Positions 52,838-61,559 are shown, numbered from the stretch's first letter. The stretch: 64,000 nt of DNA from Bog-756 sp963776225 (GCA_963776225.1 CAVZLL010000004.1:1054001-1118000), one strand, 5' to 3'. Notes: generated by a model from the letters alone, not told the origin. Made by a program: numbers and translations.

Positions 52838-53608
52838 TCACCCGCCGGAGTCGGGCACCGTCGGCGGCGTGGCATTGATCGGTGCCGTCGGCAGCTTGGC
52901 GAGTGCATCGGCCACGAAGGACTGCAGTTCACCCATGTCCACGTTGCCCGAACCGGTGAGGGCGACGCCCACGACGTAGCTGCCCTTCTGGGCGAGCACG
53001 ATCCCCTGGTGGACGGTCTGCGCGCCGGAGGTGATCGTCGCCGCATACGCCGCGCTCTGTGCACCCTCGGTGGGAGCGGGCACCGGGTGCATGGTCCCGG
53101 AGGCCGGGTGTCCGTCGATCGTCGTCGAGAACGTCGACGTGTTGTTGTAGATGATCTGGGTCACCGCGAATCCCGCTGATGCCGAGTAGGCAGAGGCGAG
53201 GTCCTCCGACAACCCGGGCAGGCCGCCGCTCATGCTGAACGCGATGTGCGCGTAGGAGAGCGCGACCAGAGAGTCGCCCGACGGATCGGGGAAGGCGCTC
53301 ACCGGGAAGGCGGAGCGGGTCCGGTTGACCCTCCAACCCTTCGGGAGATCGGATCTGTCCAGCAGCAGCGGCCGCACACTCGGCGCAGTGGTCACCGTCC
53401 TGGGCGTTCTCGAGGGCGGCTCGGTGCCCACCGGTCCGGTGGTGCCCGGGTGCGCTCCGGTGGTCGGCGGCGCGGTCGATGCGGTGGTCGACGGCGCGCT
53501 CGACCCGGCGGTCGACCTGGAGCCGTGGGAGGCCACCGGGCTCGTCGACGAGCAGCCGACCAGGCTCACCCCTGCGGCGGCAATCGCCATGAATCGAAGG
53601 TGCTTCAT
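52838..53608 (-). CDS. Lipoprotein of unknown function
   Basis: 256 aa from ATG 53608. Lipobox SLVGC at residues 15-19, then a Ser/Thr/Pro linker of about 60 residues (TTASTAPPTTGAHPGTTGPV), and a soluble domain of about 170 residues beginning LLLDRSDLPKGWRVN, a start common to actinobacterial PknH-like or LpqN-like sensor lipoproteins. The end repeats SGAQTVHQGIVLAQKGSYVV. Its ligand is unknown. Convergent with the phosphoesterase, 4 nt apart. Confidence 0.7.
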   Translation of the reverse strand: MKHLRFMAIAAAGVSLVGCSSTSPVASHGSRSTAGSSAPSTTASTAPPTTGAHPGTTGPVGTEPPSRTPRTVTTAPSVRPLLLDRSDLPKGWRVNRTRSAFPVSAFPDPSGDSLVALSYAHIAFSMSGGLPGLSEDLASAYSASAGFAVTQIIYNNTSTFSTTIDGHPASGTMHPVPAPTEGAQSAAYAATITSGAQTVHQGIVLAQKGSYVVGVALTGSGNVDMGELQSFVADALAKLPTAPINATPPTVPDSGG

Positions 53609-53786
53609 CGGTTCCCCTCGTGACGCCCGCGGCCGTCCGGGGCCAACGGCACCCTCCGATCCTATCGGGGACCCGATTCGGACCGATGGCAGGGCGGGCG
53701 CGCGACCACCGACACAGCGGGACAGGGGACGCCGATGGCGGATACGATCGCCGGGCGGCCCGACCGGGCCGCGTGCACCGCGCGTG

Positions 53787-54236
53787 ATGGGGATCCGGCA
53801 GATGGCCGAGGATGTCGGAGCCGATGGGGACTACGTGGACGTCGGACCGCGCCACCTCCTCACCGGCCTGCGCATGCGCCGGGTGGCCGATCCCGAGGCG
53901 GGGCCCTCGCTGGAGATGGACCTGCGCGACGACGTGGTCAATCCCCACGGCAGCCTGCACGGTGGGTTGATGGGGGTCCTCATCGAGTGCGGGGCGGCGG
54001 GGTGCGCGGTACAGGCGGTCGGATCGGCCAACATCGTCGCCTCGGACATGCACGTCCGCTTCCTCACGGCGGTCACGGTCGGACCGGCGCGGGTGGTGTC
54101 CACCGTCCTGCGTCGTGGGCGGCGCGCGGTGGTCGTCCGGTCCGACGTCATCGACGTCGGGAACGACCGCACCCTGGTGGCCTCGGCCACCCTTTCCTAT
54201 GCGCTCCTGGACAGGGCCGGGGCCGCGCCCACCTGA
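53787..54236 (+). CDS. PaaI/YbgC-type hotdog thioesterase
   Basis: 149 aa from ATG 53787 (in-frame GTG at 53784). The single hotdog domain shows VVNPHGSLHGGLMGVLIECG, where H-G-x(3)-G-G is the active-site helix motif of PaaI-like enzymes, then DMHVRFLTAVTVGPARVV and VRSDVIDVGNDRTLVASATL strands. Probably hydrolyses an aryl- or short acyl-CoA. Convergent with the SnoaL-like gene, stop to stop in one nucleotide. Confidence 0.82.
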   Translation: MGIRQMAEDVGADGDYVDVGPRHLLTGLRMRRVADPEAGPSLEMDLRDDVVNPHGSLHGGLMGVLIECGAAGCAVQAVGSANIVASDMHVRFLTAVTVGPARVVSTVLRRGRRAVVVRSDVIDVGNDRTLVASATLSYALLDRAGAAPT

Positions 54237-54237
54237 G

Positions 54238-54708
54238 CTACCGCTGTCGACCCACCCGACCGCCGTCGGCGAGCCCGCCTTCGATCGTGCCGTCGGTGAG
54301 CGCTTTGCGTCGGGTGATGAGCCACCGCCCGTCACGCACCCCGTACTCGTCCAGGTACCGGCCCCAGTGGTCGATGCCGTGGGGCGTCAGCACCACGAAG
54401 TAGCTCCGGCCCGTGCCGTGCTCGCGATCCTCGAGGTCGATCTGGTGGGTGGCAACCAGGTGCCGGACGTGATGCGGGGCCCCGGCCGCGGCGCTGCTCC
54501 ACCGGGAGCTGGTGCCGGCGAACAGCTCGGCCATCTGCCCGACGCCGTCGAACCGCTGGACCTCCCCGTCCATCGAGACGAGCTCGAGGACGGCATCCGC
54601 GGCGAACACGGCGAGCATCTGCTCGAAGCGGCCCGAGTCGCCGTTCGCGTTGTGCCGTGCCACGAGATCGCGGATGCTCTCGCGGGCGCTCAGCTCCCAC
54701 AGATCCAC
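54238..54708 (-). CDS. SnoaL-like (NTF2-fold) protein
   Basis: 156 aa from GTG 54708, GAGAGGAG site upstream. Typical SnoaL features: LSARESIRDLVARHNANGDS, FEQMLAVFAADAVLELVSM, AELFAGTS, HLVATHQIDLED, and final RYLDEYGVRDGRWLITRRKA strand. Function within the fold cannot be predicted. Confidence 0.75.
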   Translation of the reverse strand: MDLWELSARESIRDLVARHNANGDSGRFEQMLAVFAADAVLELVSMDGEVQRFDGVGQMAELFAGTSSRWSSAAAGAPHHVRHLVATHQIDLEDREHGTGRSYFVVLTPHGIDHWGRYLDEYGVRDGRWLITRRKALTDGTIEGGLADGGRVGRQR

Positions 54709-54795
54709 CGGTCCGCTCCTCTCGGCGACGACGACCGGGCCGACAGTACCCGGCCGGACCGTCTGCCTCGGAGATCGTCCGCCGGTTGCACCCGA

Positions 54796-55470
54796 TCACG
54801 AGCGCAGGTATTTCCGGGCCGCGGCCACCCAGTCCGTCGCGATGGCCCGCTGGGCAGTCACCACGCCGAGCCGGCCCGAGCAGACCAGATGGTTGAGCCG
54901 GTCCTCGAGGAGGTCCTTGCCGTTGGCGGTCGAGGTCGGACGCGGGAGGTCGTTCGGCTCGACCCACAGATCGGCCGGATCGTCGGGATCGCCGCCGAGC
55001 TCGAGGGGGATCAGGTGGTCGTACTCGGCGGTGCGGAACGACCCCGTGTACCCGTAGGCGACGGCCGACGCAGCCTTCTCGGCGTCGGTCACGCGCTCGG
55101 GTGGCCGGACCGACGAGGCGTACCCGGACCGGCAGATGGTCCTTCCGATGGTGGCCTCGGTCACCTGCGGGCTGACCGCTCCCGGGGTGCACCTCGAGTC
55201 GGGAAGGGCGTCCGCACCGACGTACGTGTAGTGACAGGATCCCGGCGCCGGTTGGGGCTCGACCCGGTACACGGCCGTCGGGCCCGGACCGACCTCGATG
55301 GCGCGCGCCCCACCCGGAGATCCGTCGACCGTCATCGCCGGAGCTGGTGCCTCGATCGCGTCGGGCGCGTGGGCGGGGAGGGCACAGGCGGACAGGCCCA
55401 CCACCAGTGACGCGAGCGTCGGGCACACCGCCCTCCTCTTGGCCGGACCGTTGGTGTGCGGATGGCCCAT
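54796..55470 (-). CDS. Secreted lipoprotein with HNH-like nuclease motif
   Basis: 224 aa from ATG 55470. Signal peptide with lipobox LSAC near residue 29. The mature part carries TICRSGYASSVRPP and, near residues 150-175, AEYDHLIPLELGGDPDDPAD followed by LWVEPND, the D-H-x(2)-P-L-x(2)-G-G...N/D-L-W pattern of HNH/His-Me-finger nucleases. Four Cys in the mature protein suggest disulfides. An exported HNH-like protein may digest extracellular DNA or be an incomplete nuclease; nuclease activity is inferred from motif only. Confidence 0.6.
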   Translation of the reverse strand: MGHPHTNGPAKRRAVCPTLASLVVGLSACALPAHAPDAIEAPAPAMTVDGSPGGARAIEVGPGPTAVYRVEPQPAPGSCHYTYVGADALPDSRCTPGAVSPQVTEATIGRTICRSGYASSVRPPERVTDAEKAASAVAYGYTGSFRTAEYDHLIPLELGGDPDDPADLWVEPNDLPRPTSTANGKDLLEDRLNHLVCSGRLGVVTAQRAIATDWVAAARKYLRS

Positions 55471-55578
55471 CGCCGGATGATCGCAGGACGGTGCGACAAC
55501 CCGGCCTTCCGACACAGGCGCGCTCCTCCGGACGGGACCGGCGAGTGGGTGGCCGGGCGACCGGACGTAGAGTGGCCC

Positions 55579-56439
55579 GTGGCTCTCGATCGTCGGCCGC
55601 CCGCTGTGGGCTCCGGTCGGCCGGTCCTCGGTCTGGTCCGGGCCTGCCACCTGCAGCCGACCCTGGCGGTGACCGCGGTGACCACCGGTCTGGCGGTCCT
55701 GTCGGGGCGCGACGCGGCCGGCTGTGTCGCGGTCGCACTCGCCGTCCTGGCCGGGCAGCTCTCGACCGGCTGGAGCAACGACTGGTTCGATGCCGGGCGC
55801 GACCGCGAGGTCGGACGGACCGACAAGCCGATCGTCGCCGGTCTGGTCGCCACGACGACGGTGCGGGCGGCCGCACTCACCGCCCTCGTCCTCTCGGTGC
55901 CCTTGTCCCTGCTCTCCGGATGGCGGGCCGCCATCGTCCACCTCGTCGCGATCGGCTCCGCGTGGGCGTACAACGGGAGCCTCAAGGCGACCGTGGTCAG
56001 TCCCCTCCCCTACGCCGTGTCGTTCGGCCTCCTCCCCGCATTCGTCACCCTCGGGCTCCCCGGACACCCCTGGCCGCGACCGGTGATCATGGTGGCGACC
56101 GCGCTCCTCGGGATCGGCGCCCACTTCATCAACACACTGCCCGACCGGGACGGCGACGCGTGCACCGGCGTCGCCGGGCTGCCGCAGCGGATGAGCGCCG
56201 GCGGAGCGCTCCGGACCGGCGTGGTCCTGCTGACCGCGTGCGCGGTGACCATCTGGGCGCTCGGGGGCAGCGACCGCATCGCGCGGTCCGTGCTGCTCGC
56301 GATCTCGCTGACCGCCGCCCTGATGGTCGCGGTGAGCACGCTGCGATCCACGCCGCGGACGGCCTGGTCGTGGACGCTGGTCACCGTGCTGGGTTGCCTT
56401 GCGATGTTCGCCGTCTCCCGGCCGTCGATCCACGGATGA
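55579..56439 (+). CDS. UbiA-family prenyltransferase
   Basis: 286 aa from GTG 55579; TAGAGT (55568-55573) ends 5 nt upstream. Upstream in-frame ATGs lie inside the divergent lipoprotein gene and are unlikely. Eight to nine helices; the Mg-diphosphate motif N-D-x-x-D-x-x-x-D reads NDWFDAGRD, and the second Asp motif NTLPDRDGDACTGV is present. It transfers a polyprenyl group to an aromatic or quinone precursor, e.g. menaquinone-like pathways. Confidence 0.82.
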   Translation: MALDRRPPAVGSGRPVLGLVRACHLQPTLAVTAVTTGLAVLSGRDAAGCVAVALAVLAGQLSTGWSNDWFDAGRDREVGRTDKPIVAGLVATTTVRAAALTALVLSVPLSLLSGWRAAIVHLVAIGSAWAYNGSLKATVVSPLPYAVSFGLLPAFVTLGLPGHPWPRPVIMVATALLGIGAHFINTLPDRDGDACTGVAGLPQRMSAGGALRTGVVLLTACAVTIWALGGSDRIARSVLLAISLTAALMVAVSTLRSTPRTAWSWTLVTVLGCLAMFAVSRPSIHG

Positions 56440-56577
56440 CCGGCCAGCTGCCCGATCGCGACCGCCGACCGGGTGTCGCGCAACTGTCACCGGGCGTTTG
56501 CGGTGGTCACCGGTCGATTCGACCGGATCGTCCCGACGCGTTCGCTCAGCCGCCGCCACCGATCTAGCCTCGGCCCG

Positions 56578-56757
56578 GTGATGGGGTGGTTTCTCGTCGG
56601 CACCATCGGGGCGATCGCGCTGCTGCTCGTCATGGTGTGGCTCGCCTGGTTGACCGGTGGTCTCTCGCACCTCATCAGGGCCATCACCTCCCGAATCCGG
56701 CTCGGCGTGCGGAACCTGGGCAGACCGATCGCCGGGACCGGGGACGAGTCACCCTGA
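56578..56757 (+). CDS. Small membrane protein
   Basis: 59 aa from GTG 56578, or from ATG 56581. TAGCCT (56565-56570) ends 7 nt before the GTG, matching the leaderless pattern. One long N-terminal helix (WFLVGTIGAIALLLVMVWLA) and an amphipathic, Arg-rich second segment (LIRAITSRIRLGVRNLG). Function unknown. Overlaps the MmcQ/YjbR gene convergently by 9 nt. Confidence 0.55.
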   Translation: MMGWFLVGTIGAIALLLVMVWLAWLTGGLSHLIRAITSRIRLGVRNLGRPIAGTGDESP

Positions 56758-57129
56758 CCGTCGAGGCCGGTCGTCGAGGAGCGCGAGCAACCGCTTCGAT
56801 GCGACCATCCGGTAGGCCTCCTCGCACAGCGCGCCCACCTCGGCCCAGCCCACCCTGCCGTCCAGATGCACCCCCAGCCAACCGCGGGCGCCCACATAGG
56901 GCGGACGGAAGAAGCGTCCGGGACCGTCCGCGACCAACGCCTCCTGCGCGCCAGCAGGTGCCGCGCACCAGAGGTGCGGGAACCGGTGATCGTGATGGCC
57001 ACTCGGCCACAGCATCACGAACTGCCTCCCGGCGAAGAACGCAGGAGCGCCGTGGCTGAGCTTCTCGGTCGTCCCGGGAAGGGCCAGACAGATACCCCGC
57101 ACCTGCTCCTCGATCCCGCGGACGACCAT
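56749..57129 (-). CDS. MmcQ/YjbR family protein
   Basis: 126 aa from ATG 57129, the normal family length. The earlier in-frame ATG at 57267 would add 46 residues with no similarity. TACGAT (57136-57141) ends 6 nt before ATG 57129, which fixes the start. Motifs ICLALPGTTEKLSHGAPAFF, PHLWCAAPAGAQEALV and PYVGARGWLGVHLDG are typical. These are small double-psi-like proteins of uncertain DNA-binding function. Confidence 0.8.
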   Translation of the reverse strand: MVVRGIEEQVRGICLALPGTTEKLSHGAPAFFAGRQFVMLWPSGHHDHRFPHLWCAAPAGAQEALVADGPGRFFRPPYVGARGWLGVHLDGRVGWAEVGALCEEAYRMVASKRLLALLDDRPRRSG

Positions 57130-57178
57130 CGCCCGATCGTAGGCCCGGTCAGGCTCAAGGTCCGGTGGGCGAGAGACG

Positions 57179-57514
57179 ATGAGAGTGACCATGGATCTGC
57201 CAAACGGTGAGTCGCGCCCGACCCGGGTCGGGACACCCCGCCTGGCCTCCATCGAGGGGGTCCCCACCTACGCGCTCTACTCCGACGAGCAGTTGCTGGC
57301 CGACCGCGGCCGCTTACGCGACCAGCTGGACGAACTCACCGCCCACCCCGGACAGACACCAGGGGTCGCACAGCTCCTGGTGAGCATCGAGCAGGAGATC
57401 GAACGGATCACCGACGAGCTCCTGCAGCGGGCCCGGTCGCGGCACCCGTCGTCACGCGGCCTGGACACCCGCGGGAACGTCGGCCCGGTCGCCCACCCTC
57501 CGCCGGCCGACTGA
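57179..57514 (+). CDS. Hypothetical coiled-coil protein
   Basis: 111 aa from ATG 57179; ATG 57191 is an alternative start. A Leu/Glu/Arg-rich helical stretch (LLADRGRLRDQLDELTAHPG and QLLVSIEQEIERITDELLQR) forms a probable short coiled-coil hairpin; the ends are polar and disordered. Codon usage is normal for the window. No family recognised. It precedes the DinB-like gene by 20 nt. Confidence 0.5.
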   Translation: MRVTMDLPNGESRPTRVGTPRLASIEGVPTYALYSDEQLLADRGRLRDQLDELTAHPGQTPGVAQLLVSIEQEIERITDELLQRARSRHPSSRGLDTRGNVGPVAHPPPAD

Positions 57515-57534
57515 CGCCCGCCTATGCTGACCAG

Positions 57535-58041
57535 GTGACCGGCACCGACTTCGGCGGTCAGTTCGGCGAGCGGGAGTTGCTCACCGGGTTCCTCGACTGG
57601 AACCGGCTGGTGGTCGAGCGCAAGACGGACGGGCTCGAGCTCGCGGATGCGGCCCGGGAGCAGACGGCCACCGGCCTGTCCCCCCTCGGTGTGGTCAAGC
57701 ACCTGGGATGGGTCGAGCGCTGGTGGTTCCAGGACCGCTTCGCCGGTGAGGACGTCGACAGCCGTCGTGCCGGCGACGGCAGCGATCTGCACCACCAATT
57801 CCGGGTCGAACCGACCGACTCGGTGGCGTCGGCGACGAGCTTCTACCGCACCGAGGTCGACCGGAGCCGCGCCGTGGCCGCGGCCGCCTCGTCGCTGGAT
57901 GCACTGAGCAAGCGGTCCCACGACGTCTGGGGCCACGTCAGCCTCCGGTGGATCCTCGTCCACATGATCGAGGAGACCGCGCGCCACGCGGGGCACCTCG
58001 ACCTCATGCGCGAGGCGATCGACGGACAAACGGGATACTGA
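57535..58041 (+). CDS. DinB/DUF664-family protein
   Basis: 168 aa from GTG 57535; TATGCT (57523-57528) ends 6 nt upstream. Features of DinB-like metal-binding helical bundles: GVVKHLGWVERWWFQDRF (first His) and the final HMIEETARHAGHLDLMREAI, with the two later His residues. These proteins bind a divalent metal through three His and include thiol-dependent transferases. Function unknown. Confidence 0.8.
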   Translation: MTGTDFGGQFGERELLTGFLDWNRLVVERKTDGLELADAAREQTATGLSPLGVVKHLGWVERWWFQDRFAGEDVDSRRAGDGSDLHHQFRVEPTDSVASATSFYRTEVDRSRAVAAAASSLDALSKRSHDVWGHVSLRWILVHMIEETARHAGHLDLMREAIDGQTGY

Positions 58042-58061
58042 GGTCCGGGGCGCCGGTCGAG

Positions 58062-58913
58062 GTGAAGCTCGTCCTCAGCCGCAAGGGGTTCGACAGCACG
58101 GCAGGAAGGGGTCCGAGTCCGGTCCTGCGCGACGGACGGATGCTGCCGCTGCCGATCCCGGAGCCGCCAGGCGGCGCGGCGCCCCGGTACGCGGACGTCG
58201 TCGACCTCGACGGTACCGACTACCTCCGGATCCTGCACGACCTCGGCTACGCGGACTACACCGGGCGGTCGACGTGCCATCTCGATCCCGACCTGGTCCC
58301 GACGGTCCGCCCACGGTCGCAGGGATGGCGGGGGATGCTCGGCCAGGCGGGCGCGGCGGCCTCGCACCTGTCGAACCAGGGTGTCGGCGCCGGCGACCTC
58401 TTCCTGTTCTGGGGGCTCTACGCGACGGTCGGACCCGGGATGCGCCTCGCCGGCCAGCGGCGGTGCCACGCCCTCTTCGGCTATCTGGAGGTGGACCGGG
58501 TCGTCGACGTCGGCGCCGGGGAGCCCCTCCCCGAGGCCCCGTACCACCCACATCTGGGCGGTTCCTATGCAAACCGCCGGAACCTCGTCTACGTCGCGAC
58601 CAGCCGGCTGAGCCACGACCGGCGTCGGCCGGGCTGGGGGGTCTTCCGGTGGGCACCCTGGCTGATCCTCTCCGACCCCGGATCGGCGACCCTCACCAGA
58701 TGGCGGCTCCCCGCGTGCTTCCACCCGTCGGGGGGAACGTCGCTCAGCTACCACACCGGTCCCGAGCACTGGTCGGATCCGGACGGCGACGGCTTCGTGT
58801 CGGTCGCGAGGAGGGGCCAGGGGCAGGAGTTCGTCTGCGGGGCGTCCGCGGCCGTGCTCGACTGGGCACTGGACATCATCCGCCGGACCGCGATCTGGGC
58901 TCCGGCGGTCTGA
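58062..58913 (+). CDS. Nmad3-like putative nucleotide-modification-associated protein
   Basis: 283 aa from GTG 58062. The start VKLVLSRKGFDSTAGRGPSP, the block RSTCHLDPDLVP, and GQAGAAASHLSNQGVGAGDL followed by FLFWGLYA match what I know of the Nmad3 (nucleotide modification associated domain 3) family. These proteins were grouped computationally with phage and bacterial base-modification systems; their reaction is not established. No other modification or restriction genes are visible here. The GTG is chosen because the family begins K-L-V-L-S-R-K-G-F-D. Confidence 0.7.
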   Translation: MKLVLSRKGFDSTAGRGPSPVLRDGRMLPLPIPEPPGGAAPRYADVVDLDGTDYLRILHDLGYADYTGRSTCHLDPDLVPTVRPRSQGWRGMLGQAGAAASHLSNQGVGAGDLFLFWGLYATVGPGMRLAGQRRCHALFGYLEVDRVVDVGAGEPLPEAPYHPHLGGSYANRRNLVYVATSRLSHDRRRPGWGVFRWAPWLILSDPGSATLTRWRLPACFHPSGGTSLSYHTGPEHWSDPDGDGFVSVARRGQGQEFVCGASAAVLDWALDIIRRTAIWAPAV

Positions 58914-59019
58914 GACCCCGGCTCCCGGTCTGGTGGGCGAGGTCTTCGGCCTCGGGATCGGCCGACCGGGGTGGGATACCGTGGATCGACCGTCCCGCGC
59001 CGAGCGAGGAGTGCTGGCC

Positions 59020-60246
59020 ATGGCAAAGGTGCTCTGTGTCCTCTACGACGATCCGGTCGACGGGTTCCCGATCTCCTACCCCCGCGACGCCATCCCGGAG
59101 ATCGCCGCCTATCCCGGCGGTCAATCGGCTCCCACTCCGGCGGCGGTCGACTTCACCCCGGGCGACCTCCTCGGGAGCGTGTCGGGCGAGCTCGGCCTGC
59201 GGCCGTTCCTCGAGGCGGCGGGGCACACGCTGGTGGTCACCTCCGACAAGGACGGCCCCGGGTCGGTCTTCGAGCGTGAGCTTCCAGACGCCGACGTGGT
59301 GATCTCCCAACCGTTCTGGCCGGCGTACCTCACGTCGGATCGCATCGAGCTGGCGGCGCGGCTGAAGCTCGCCGTCACCGCCGGCATCGGCTCCGACCAC
59401 GTCGACCTCGCAGCGGCGATCCGTCGCGGGGTCACCGTCGCCGAGGTCACCTACTCGAACTCGATCAGCGTCTCCGAGCACGTGGTGATGATGATCCTCG
59501 CCCTGGTCCGCAACTACATCCCCTCCTACGGATGGGTGCTGCGGGGAGGGTGGAACATCGCCGACTGCGTCGAACGCTCCTACGACCTCGAGGGGATGGA
59601 TGTCGGCACTGTCGCCGCGGGCCGGATCGGCACCGCCGTCCTGCGCCGACTCAAGCCCTTCGACGTGCGGTTGCACTACACGGACCGGCACCGGCTGCCC
59701 GCGGCGGTGGAGGACGAGCTCGGCCTCACCTACCACGCCAGCGCGGCCGAGATGGTGCCCCACTGCGACGTGGTCACCATCAATGCGCCGCTCACCCCCG
59801 AGACCGAAGGACTCTTCGACGACTCCCTGCTCGCCACCATGCGGCGGGGGGCCTACATCGTCAACACCGCCCGCGGAAAGATCTGTGACCGCGACGCCAT
59901 CGTGCGGGCGCTCGAGAGCGGCCGGCTGGCGGGGTACGCCGGGGACGTCTGGTTCCCCCAGCCACCGCCGGGTGACCACCCGTGGCGGGCGATGCCGCAC
60001 CACGGGATGACCCCGCACATCTCGGGAACCTCCCTCTCGGCACAGGCTCGCTACGCGGCGGGGACCAGGGAGATCCTCGAGTGCCACTTCGAGGGGCGGC
60101 CGATCCGCGAGGAGTACCTGATCGTGGACGGCGGCCGGCTCGCCGGCACCGGCGCACATTCGTACACGGCCGGTGACACCACGGGTGGCTCTGAGGACGC
60201 GGCCAGGTTCGGGGGAACCCCCTCCCACCCGGGTCCTGCGGCGTAG
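59020..60246 (+). CDS. fdh: NAD-dependent formate dehydrogenase (D-2-hydroxyacid dehydrogenase family)
   Basis: 408 aa from ATG 59020, with GAGGAG site upstream. Every key residue of the well-studied Pseudomonas enzyme is present at the expected position (Met included in numbering): Ile123, Asn147, NAD-specific Asp222 (TDRHR), Arg285, Asp309, Gln314 and His333 (TPHISG). The enzyme oxidises formate to CO2 with NAD+ and needs no metal. It could supply NADH from formate released in C1 or aromatic metabolism; no other formate or methanol gene lies nearby. It begins 106 nt after the Nmad3-like gene. Confidence 0.95.
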   Translation: MAKVLCVLYDDPVDGFPISYPRDAIPEIAAYPGGQSAPTPAAVDFTPGDLLGSVSGELGLRPFLEAAGHTLVVTSDKDGPGSVFERELPDADVVISQPFWPAYLTSDRIELAARLKLAVTAGIGSDHVDLAAAIRRGVTVAEVTYSNSISVSEHVVMMILALVRNYIPSYGWVLRGGWNIADCVERSYDLEGMDVGTVAAGRIGTAVLRRLKPFDVRLHYTDRHRLPAAVEDELGLTYHASAAEMVPHCDVVTINAPLTPETEGLFDDSLLATMRRGAYIVNTARGKICDRDAIVRALESGRLAGYAGDVWFPQPPPGDHPWRAMPHHGMTPHISGTSLSAQARYAAGTREILECHFEGRPIREEYLIVDGGRLAGTGAHSYTAGDTTGGSEDAARFGGTPSHPGPAA

Positions 60247-60356
60247 CAGCGTCCGGCAGCCCGGGGGGGTCGTCCGGACGTCCGGGGGACGACGGGCCTG
60301 TAGTACGGTGCCGGCCATCGAACGGGATCCCCGCTCGAGGCAGAGAGGGGGACCCG

Positions 60357-61559
60357 ATGGCCGATCGCTGGCAGAACGCATTCGACGTGACGCGTCGGCG
60401 TGCCGGCGCACTGGTCGGAGCGATGCTGGTGGCAGGGGTGCTGGCCACGCCGACGATCGCCGAAGGCGCGCCGGGCCCGTCCCACGCCCTGCGGGCGACC
60501 CACCTGCAGGTCCTTCCCGATCCCGAGTTGCGCCCGGCGGTCGCGCCGCAGACGGCCGCGGCCGGCACGCAACTGAAGACCTACACCTCCACGGTCAACG
60601 GGCTCGGAAAGACCTACGCCTACAAGATGGTGGGCACCAACCCGGAGGTGCACTCCGCCCTCGGGAACTCCTCGACCGTGACCGCACTGCTGGTCCCGAT
60701 CATCGTCAAGTTCGGGAGCGGCCTCACCTGGAACCCGGCCGCCGTCGACTCCTGTGACCCCGGAGCCACGTCACTTGCCCGCACCCAGAAGTCGCCGCTG
60801 TTCGTCGCCCGCGCCTGGACCTTCGGAGGGACCCCGGTCGGAACCGGCCAGTACCTCGACGCGTTCGAACGGGCCGAGTTCTGGCACTTCACCAAACCGA
60901 CCGGGACCAATCCCGGCTACCAGCTGCAGCTCTCGCTCAAGACCCTCGCCCCGGTCTCCGTGACCGTGCCGCCGGCCGACGCGTACTACTACCCGGGGTA
61001 TTCCTGCGGAAACGGCGATCTCGCCGACGTCAACTTCAACTGGTTGTACTCGTACATCAGATCGACGCTCATGCCGTCCCTCGCGTCGGCCGGGGTCGGC
61101 CCCTCGACCCTGCCGGTCTTCCTGGTCCACAACGTGGCCGCCTACCAGAAGAACAATCCCAACGACTGTTGCGTGCTCGGCTACCACGACGCGCTGTCCA
61201 CGGGGTCGGGGACCGAGACCTACGCGTTCGCCGACTACGACAACTCCGGTGCCTTCACCAGCACCCATGATGTCCAGGATCTCGCCCACGAGATCGGCGA
61301 GTGGGCGAACGACCCGCTCGGGACGAATCCGACCCCGGCGTGGGGGCACATCGGCCAGCAGGCCGGCTGCCAGACCAACCTGGAGGTGGGGGACCCGCTG
61401 TCCGGCACCGCCATCCCCGTGGTCTCAGGCGGGTTCACCTATCACCCCCAGGAGCTCGCCTTCTTCTCCTGGTTCTACCGGCAGACGCCGAGCCTGGGCG
61501 TCAACGGGTGGTACTCGGACAAGGGGAGCCTCAAGACGGTCCAGCCACTCTGCATCTGA
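60357..61559 (+). CDS. Secreted protein with a HExxE-type zinc metalloprotease motif
   Basis: 400 aa from ATG 60357, GAGAGGGGG ribosome-binding site 6 nt upstream. Signal peptide (AGALVGAMLVAGVLATPTIA) cleaved near EGA. A beta-rich N-terminal part is followed by HDVQDLAHEIGEWANDPLGT near residue 311: an H-E-x-x-E helix, then GHIGQQAGCQTNLEVGDPL. An HExxE helix followed by W and D-P is the signature of a group of poorly characterised secreted metallopeptidase-like proteins. Four Cys may form disulfides. Activity is inferred from the motif. Confidence 0.6.
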   Translation: MADRWQNAFDVTRRRAGALVGAMLVAGVLATPTIAEGAPGPSHALRATHLQVLPDPELRPAVAPQTAAAGTQLKTYTSTVNGLGKTYAYKMVGTNPEVHSALGNSSTVTALLVPIIVKFGSGLTWNPAAVDSCDPGATSLARTQKSPLFVARAWTFGGTPVGTGQYLDAFERAEFWHFTKPTGTNPGYQLQLSLKTLAPVSVTVPPADAYYYPGYSCGNGDLADVNFNWLYSYIRSTLMPSLASAGVGPSTLPVFLVHNVAAYQKNNPNDCCVLGYHDALSTGSGTETYAFADYDNSGAFTSTHDVQDLAHEIGEWANDPLGTNPTPAWGHIGQQAGCQTNLEVGDPLSGTAIPVVSGGFTYHPQELAFFSWFYRQTPSLGVNGWYSDKGSLKTVQPLCI

